Assembly: GCA_944380315.1 (NCBI GenBank)
Contig: CALWHG010000007.1
Span: 1-64,000, forward strand
Origin: an uncultured Lachnospiraceae bacterium
GTDB lineage: Bacteria > Bacillota > Clostridia > Lachnospirales > Lachnospiraceae
Direction: 5' to 3'
DNA: 64,000 bases
Part shown: one piece after another, positions 61,176-64,000 of the stretch
Layout of the letters: each line of letters begins with the position of its first letter
Position numbering within the stretch: position 1 is the stretch's first letter
The notes under the pieces: generated by a model
Database searches by the model: none
The model's input: only the letters and a program-made list of their open reading frames with translations
Told to the model about the DNA's origin: nothing
Made by a program: the position numbers and the translations under genes

Positions 61176-61854
61176 TTATGATAGTCACTCCATCGTCACA
61201 TGAATCAGTATCAGCCTTCTGCAGCCTGGCTGTTTCAGCCTTGATCTTTTCTAGCCGAGCAGCCCATTCAGGATGATCGGCCTTTCCCCTGGCTTCCAGG
61301 AGTGCTTCATACTGTTTAATAAGCCCTCTCAATTCAGACTGGGCTCTTGCTTGGGCGGTCATAAACGCTGCCTGTTTATCCCAGGCATGCTGTACTTCCC
61401 AGCGCTGCCCTGTTACATTTCCATCCTTTTCTTCGACCTTCTCTATAGTCTTATCTTTGTGGTCTTTAACATAAGAGATCCTCTGAGCTCTGAGGATAGC
61501 AGCAAAAGCGATCTGGATCTGCATCCATAGCAGATCTATCGGATCAGAGTCTTCGGTTATCTGCATGATCTCTAATGTTTCCTGAGGAAGGTAGCGGGAG
61601 AAAAGGCCATGCTTAAGGGCGTGTTGGTTTCCCGGAGGCCCGGTAGCATTATGATTTCCAGGTTGCCCGCCTCTTTTCCGAACGTTCGCTTTTTCCGAAC
61701 GTTCGCTTTCTCGTTCGCTCCATTTATATGTGGACTTCCATCTGCGAACAGTCCCTTCGGGAAGCTCAAGCTTCTTTGCTATCTCAACGAGTTTGAAGCC
61801 CTGCTGATAGAGCGCCAAGGCTTCATCTGCCTTTGCGTTCTTAGCTTTCGGCAA
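61159..61854 (-). CDS. Terminase small subunit
   Basis: 231-aa DNA-recognition subunit. TTG start confirmed by AAGGAGGTG 5 nt upstream. A helix-turn-helix (ALALYQQGFKLVEIAKKLEL, PEGTVRRWKSTYKW) is followed by KRGGQPGNHNATGPPGNQHA and a helical oligomerisation region. Its own gene carries a tandem palindromic repeat at 61,674-61,706, a possible packaging signal. First gene after the candidate late promoter. Confidence 0.9.
   Translation of the reverse strand: MPKAKNAKADEALALYQQGFKLVEIAKKLELPEGTVRRWKSTYKWSERESERSEKANVRKRGGQPGNHNATGPPGNQHALKHGLFSRYLPQETLEIMQITEDSDPIDLLWMQIQIAFAAILRAQRISYVKDHKDKTIEKVEEKDGNVTGQRWEVQHAWDKQAAFMTAQARAQSELRGLIKQYEALLEARGKADHPEWAARLEKIKAETARLQKADTDSCDDGVTIINDVGS
61674..61706. 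repeat. Tandem palindromic repeat inside terS
   Basis: TTTTCCGAACGTTCGC occurs twice (61,674-61,689 and 61,691-61,706), each containing the 10-bp palindrome CGAACGTTCG; a degenerate third half-site TCGTTCGC follows to 61,718. The 17-bp offset is not a multiple of three, so it is not simply a peptide repeat. Confidence 0.7.
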
Positions 61855-61883
61855 GGTTTCACCTCCTTGATATCGTCGTTATG

Positions 61884-61916
61884 CAAAAAGAGAGGAGCGC
61901 CCTGATGGCGCCCCTC
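61884..61916 (-). terminator. Terminator upstream of terS
   Basis: On the - strand GAGGGGCGCC-ATCA-GGGCGCTCCTC with one mismatch, then TCTTTTTG. Lies between the candidate late promoter and terS, so late expression may need antitermination. Confidence 0.85.
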
Positions 61917-61979
61917 GAAATGGAGAAATATAGTGTTTGGCAGCCGTGTGTCTTGCGATATACTTTTGTCATTTTAGAC

Positions 61980-61988
61980 ATTATAGCA
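61980..61988 (-). promoter_or_regulatory. Candidate phage late promoter (extended -10)
   Basis: On the - strand TGCTATAAT, an extended -10 (TATAAT at 61,980-61,985). No good -35 is seen, which is typical of activator-dependent promoters. It lies between the late-regulator gene and terS. Confidence 0.6.
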
Positions 61989-62005
61989 TGCCTACCCCGG
62001 ACGCG

Positions 62006-62089
62006 AACGGACACTTTGCATTTTGAAACCCGCATAAAATAAGGGTTATAAAATTAACAAAGTCGGAAAACGGACAAAACGGACACTTT
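62006..62089. repeat. Direct repeats upstream of the late promoter
   Basis: AACGGACACTTT occurs at 62,006-62,017 and 62,078-62,089, with further ACGGAC/CGGAC partial copies at 61,997-62,003 and 62,071-62,076. The distal copy overlaps the stop of the regulator gene. Possible activator-binding array for the promoter at 61,980. Confidence 0.6.
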
Positions 62090-62535
62090 TACTTGACAAG
62101 GATCCGTTTTAAACGTTTCCTGCAGCCATCCGGAGTATATCCCTCACCCATTGCATCCGCCGTCTGGGCCCAGGATAGACCGTCGATGTAAAAGTACTTC
62201 ATGATCCTGCGTATCTCACTGTCTTCTATCTGATCGATAAAATCCTCTATATCGCAGACCATGGTCTCCAACTTTGCGAGCCGAAGCTCCTGCTTTGCCT
62301 TACGGCCACGTAGGGCAGCCCGTTTACGGTTTATGGCAGTCTGATCGCCGATACCTCTTATAGTCACATTGCCGAGAGGTTTCTTGCCACGCTTCCCACA
62401 AGAGACCTTATCGGCTATCTGCTGAGCCTTAGGTGTCATAGACCTGATCTGACGCTCCATCTGATCTATCCGACGCTGCTCATCGGCTATCTCTTTCCTC
62501 AGACTGACATATTGATTTAATATTTCCTTGTTCAC
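62089..62535 (-). CDS. Sigma-region-4-like phage late regulator
   Basis: 148-aa basic protein. The N-terminal half is coiled coil (RKEIADEQRRIDQMERQIRS), and the C-terminal IEDSEIRRIMKYFYIDGLSW plus AQTADAMGEGYTPDGCRKRL is a sigma-70 region 4-like helix-turn-helix. RinA/ArpU-type proteins with this layout switch on late genes in Gram-positive phages. Its place directly upstream of terS and of the repeat array fits that role. Confidence 0.8.
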   Translation of the reverse strand: MNKEILNQYVSLRKEIADEQRRIDQMERQIRSMTPKAQQIADKVSCGKRGKKPLGNVTIRGIGDQTAINRKRAALRGRKAKQELRLAKLETMVCDIEDFIDQIEDSEIRRIMKYFYIDGLSWAQTADAMGEGYTPDGCRKRLKRILVK

Positions 62536-62551
62536 GGTTCACCCCCCCCGA

Positions 62552-62929
62552 TCAATCTTCGACAGCTCTTTTGTGATAGATCCTGTCACTCTTAAGATAT
62601 TCCTCTTCCTTCCGTTGCCTGCCCAGGAGCTGCTTGAGGTTATTCAGGCACCTCCTGTTGGAAGGATCCTCGAAGAACTTCACGATCTCACCATAAAGAA
62701 TGGTCTTGTCCTTTTGCTCCCGGCGGTACCTGCGGCTCCTCTGCAGAGCAGTGGCATTCCTGTTTCGTTCTGCCTTATCCTGGGCAAATTCGATCATATG
62801 GATGTAATCCTGGACCTTCTTGTCTTCCTTGCCGACCTCGTCTGAGGCTAAGCGGTACTCTTTAGAGACCTGATCTATAAAAGCCAGAAAAGAGGAGAGC
62901 AGCTCTGAAGGCATTTGATCATTCTTCAT
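62552..62929 (-). CDS. Phage early protein, helical, unknown
   Basis: 125-aa charged, all-helical protein: PSELLSSFLAFIDQVSKEY, QDKAERNRNATALQRSRRYR and LLGRQRKEEEYLKSDRIYH. Pattern suggests a DNA- or protein-binding coiled coil. No family recognised. It lies 16 bp upstream of the late regulator gene and overlaps the DUF551-like gene by 11 bp. Confidence 0.7.
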   Translation of the reverse strand: MKNDQMPSELLSSFLAFIDQVSKEYRLASDEVGKEDKKVQDYIHMIEFAQDKAERNRNATALQRSRRYRREQKDKTILYGEIVKFFEDPSNRRCLNNLKQLLGRQRKEEEYLKSDRIYHKRAVED

Positions 62930-63299
62930 TCAAGCCTCCTCCGTCATCATAAGGCTCAGGAAGAGCCATCCAGGCTACTACCTCAGCCATGGATCCGCTG
63001 CCATGCCATGAAGTTCCGTCATAATATGCTCTGTTCACTGAGAGAGTTCCTTTCTTCGCTCTGCAGGTCACCAGGACTATGACATCATTCTTTGGCATCT
63101 TGACCTTACAGGGTATCCAGCTGCGAGTATAGTTCAGATCATGGATCTTTTTCTCTATGCTGCTTATGGCCTGCATAAGTACCGGAGCACCACAGGCGCC
63201 TACATCCAGGCTCTCGCATACTTTACGTTCCCGACTTAATGCACTAAGCATCAGTCGATATTCCGGATCTGTGAAAAAAGTATTTTTGATATCCATCAC
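62919..63299 (-). CDS. DUF551-like phage protein
   Basis: 126-aa protein whose C-terminal half has the DUF551 pattern: SWIPCKVKMPKNDVIVLV, a central YYDGTSWHGSG and AWMALPEPYDDG. The N-terminal 60 residues are helical and include a Cys/Gly pair. DUF551 proteins are frequent in phage early regions; function unknown. Overlaps rusA by 4 bp. Confidence 0.78.
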   Translation of the reverse strand: MMDIKNTFFTDPEYRLMLSALSRERKVCESLDVGACGAPVLMQAISSIEKKIHDLNYTRSWIPCKVKMPKNDVIVLVTCRAKKGTLSVNRAYYDGTSWHGSGSMAEVVAWMALPEPYDDGGGLNEE

Positions 63300-63709
63300 T
63301 CTACCTCCTCTATCTTGACATATATCCCTGGATGGATGCCCCAGAACTTTTCTGTGATCTCCGAAAATACCTGAGCATCATCCTTCCAGTACCTGCAAAA
63401 TGTCATACAGTCCTTAAATAGCTTTATCATATTGTCAGTATCCGGCTTAGTTATCTTTGGCTCTCCGTCCTGATGACCCTTATCTGCATTCCATATCCAC
63501 TTTGTTGTGAGCCTCAGAGGACCCTGCAGGGGCTCTTTCGGTCTGTGATCCATGATGTGACCTATGAGTAACTGCTTTGCAGCCTTAAGCTCAGGAGGAT
63601 CATAAAAGACCGGCTTCCCATGAAATACTCTGACTTTATGCTCCTGATGAGTAACAGTCGGAGGACTTTTAAGGGGTATGAAAAACTCTATCATATTTTC
63701 ATCATTCAT
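63296..63709 (-). CDS. RusA-family Holliday junction resolvase
   Basis: 137-aa endonuclease. IEFFIPLKSPPTVTHQEHKV begins the fold, and KPDTDNMIKLFKDCM with WKDDAQVFSEITEKFW contains the catalytic acids. Used to resolve branched DNA before packaging. Start set at ATG after AGGA; a GTG 15 bp upstream is possible. Confidence 0.88.
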   Translation of the reverse strand: MNDENMIEFFIPLKSPPTVTHQEHKVRVFHGKPVFYDPPELKAAKQLLIGHIMDHRPKEPLQGPLRLTTKWIWNADKGHQDGEPKITKPDTDNMIKLFKDCMTFCRYWKDDAQVFSEITEKFWGIHPGIYVKIEEVE

Positions 63710-63741
63710 TTTTCTTTTCCTCACGCGCGTTTGATGTCTGC

Positions 63742-63827
63742 ATGTGTGTACCCTTCACGGGTTATGGGGAGGAACAAGGGGGCCACCTTTAAGCCCCTTG
63801 TCCTCCACCCGTAGGGGTAACACACAT
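63742..63827. other. 86-nt imperfect hairpin-forming element
   Basis: Pairings, outer to inner: ATGTGTG (63,742) with CACACAT (63,821); TACCC (63,749) with GGGGTA (63,814); ACGGGT (63,757) with ACCCGT (63,807); GGAGGA (63,768) with TCCTCC (63,801); CAAGGGG (63,775) with CCCCTTG (63,794). Loop of 12 nt. No convincing gene overlaps it. Confidence 0.7.
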
Positions 63828-63993
63828 CAGTGTGAGGACAACGCAGTGTACTATATACGTAGTATATATTTGCTGTGCTTTTGTCCCCAGGGACACAGCA
63901 AAGGGAAATTTCCCATTGTCCTCGACTTTTCCGATTTTTCGAGGACAAAAGGGATTTTTCCCATTGTCCTCAGGTTTTGAACTTCGAGGACAA
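63798..63993. repeat. Cluster of GAGGACAA inverted repeats at window edge
   Basis: The 8-mer occurs six times: TTGTCCTC at 63,798, 63,916 and 63,964, and GAGGACAA at 63,834, 63,941 and 63,986. The last four form two hairpins within an imperfect tandem repeat of 45-47 bp (AAAGGGA...TTCCCATTGTCCTC...CGAGGAC) that runs off the end of the window. An AT palindrome TATATAC-GTA-GTATATA lies between. The 63,725-64,000 stretch holds no supported gene. Confidence 0.75.
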
Positions 63994-64000
63994 AGGGAAT

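Larger units (their letters stand above)
39370..64000 (-). mobile_element. Siphovirus-type prophage (incomplete at the right edge)
   Basis: A contiguous run of phage genes on the - strand in the classical order: RusA, late regulator, small and large terminase, portal, head proteins, connectors, tail tube, tape measure, Dit/Tal, fibres, holin and endolysin. The presence of tube, tape measure and Dit without sheath genes indicates a long non-contractile tail. The left end lies close to tRNA-Arg(ACG). Replication, lysogeny and integration genes should lie beyond 64,000. No structural gene in the visible part is broken, so the element looks functional. Confidence 0.93.

Noticed and set aside
63721-63948. 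75-aa frame at the right edge on the - strand
   Set aside because: Needs a TTG start with no ribosome site and runs through the long hairpin and GAGGACAA repeats; composition looks non-coding.
63901-64000. CRISPR array
   Set aside because: The 45-47-bp unit repeats with no gap; there are no unique spacers and no cas genes. Better described as tandem hairpin repeats.

Overview
The window appears to come from a mid-GC Firmicute of class Clostridia, most likely a Lachnospiraceae-type gut or rumen bacterium. Supporting signs are strong AGGAGG ribosome sites, tightly overlapping operons, a cobalt/ECF transporter next to truA-rplM-rpsI, VanZ, GtrA and YfhO membrane proteins, a penicillin-binding-protein-type carboxypeptidase, and siphovirus genes of clostridial type. 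Ordinary host genes lean heavily on AUA for Ile and AGG for Arg, whereas the ribosomal protein genes use AUC and CGU.

Positions 1-39,300 are host chromosome, mostly on the + strand. They hold murG (3' end), the energising module of an ECF vitamin transporter (ecfA1-ecfT-ecfA2), truA, a HAD phosphatase, rplM-rpsI-rpmE behind a consensus promoter and a structured leader, a YqhQ-like protein, prmC and prfA. Next is a surface-glycan block (9-20 kb) with glycosyltransferases, an L,D-transpeptidase, two flippases, a PLP enzyme, an ATP-grasp enzyme, DUF2304 and a nucleotidyltransferase/GmhB fusion that suggests nucleotide-activated heptose. Then follow CNNM, GNAT, VanZ, small membrane proteins, a lipoprotein, Ogg, a D,D-carboxypeptidase, GtrA, YfhO, folD, a SEC-C protein, a cold-shock gene, threonine aldolase, recJ, an amino-acid ABC binding protein and permease with an M20 amidohydrolase, lgt and tRNA-Arg(ACG).

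Positions about 39,370-64,000 are most of a siphovirus-type prophage, read on the - strand and therefore listed here back to front. From right to left it runs: repeat-rich DNA at the window edge, RusA resolvase, small early genes, a sigma-region-4-like late regulator, a candidate late promoter, terS-terL-portal-minor head protein, a phage-encoded Prp-like cysteine protease, scaffold, major capsid, head fibre, connectors and tail terminator, tail tube, tail-assembly chaperones, tape measure, Dit, Tal, fibres, tail-tip fibre, holin and endolysin. The endolysin end lies beside the tRNA-Arg gene, the likely attachment site; the other prophage end is outside the window.

The standout system is at 41.2-44.4 kb, a tail-fibre shufflon. 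The expressed fibre gene is followed by startless alternative C-terminal cassettes, two on the same strand and two on the opposite strand. Four of these five ends (the expressed one and three silent ones) begin with a shared 12-bp sequence, ACTAACGGYCTG, that encodes Thr-Asn-Gly-Leu; the fifth begins with a diverged version. A tyrosine recombinase gene sits in the middle. Inversion between opposed sites would exchange the receptor-binding tip. A second notable point is the pairing of a Prp-like protease with Prp-type motifs (FDLQLFAD) at the N-termini of both scaffold and capsid. A third is the cluster of GAGGACAA inverted repeats plus an 86-nt imperfect hairpin at the right edge.
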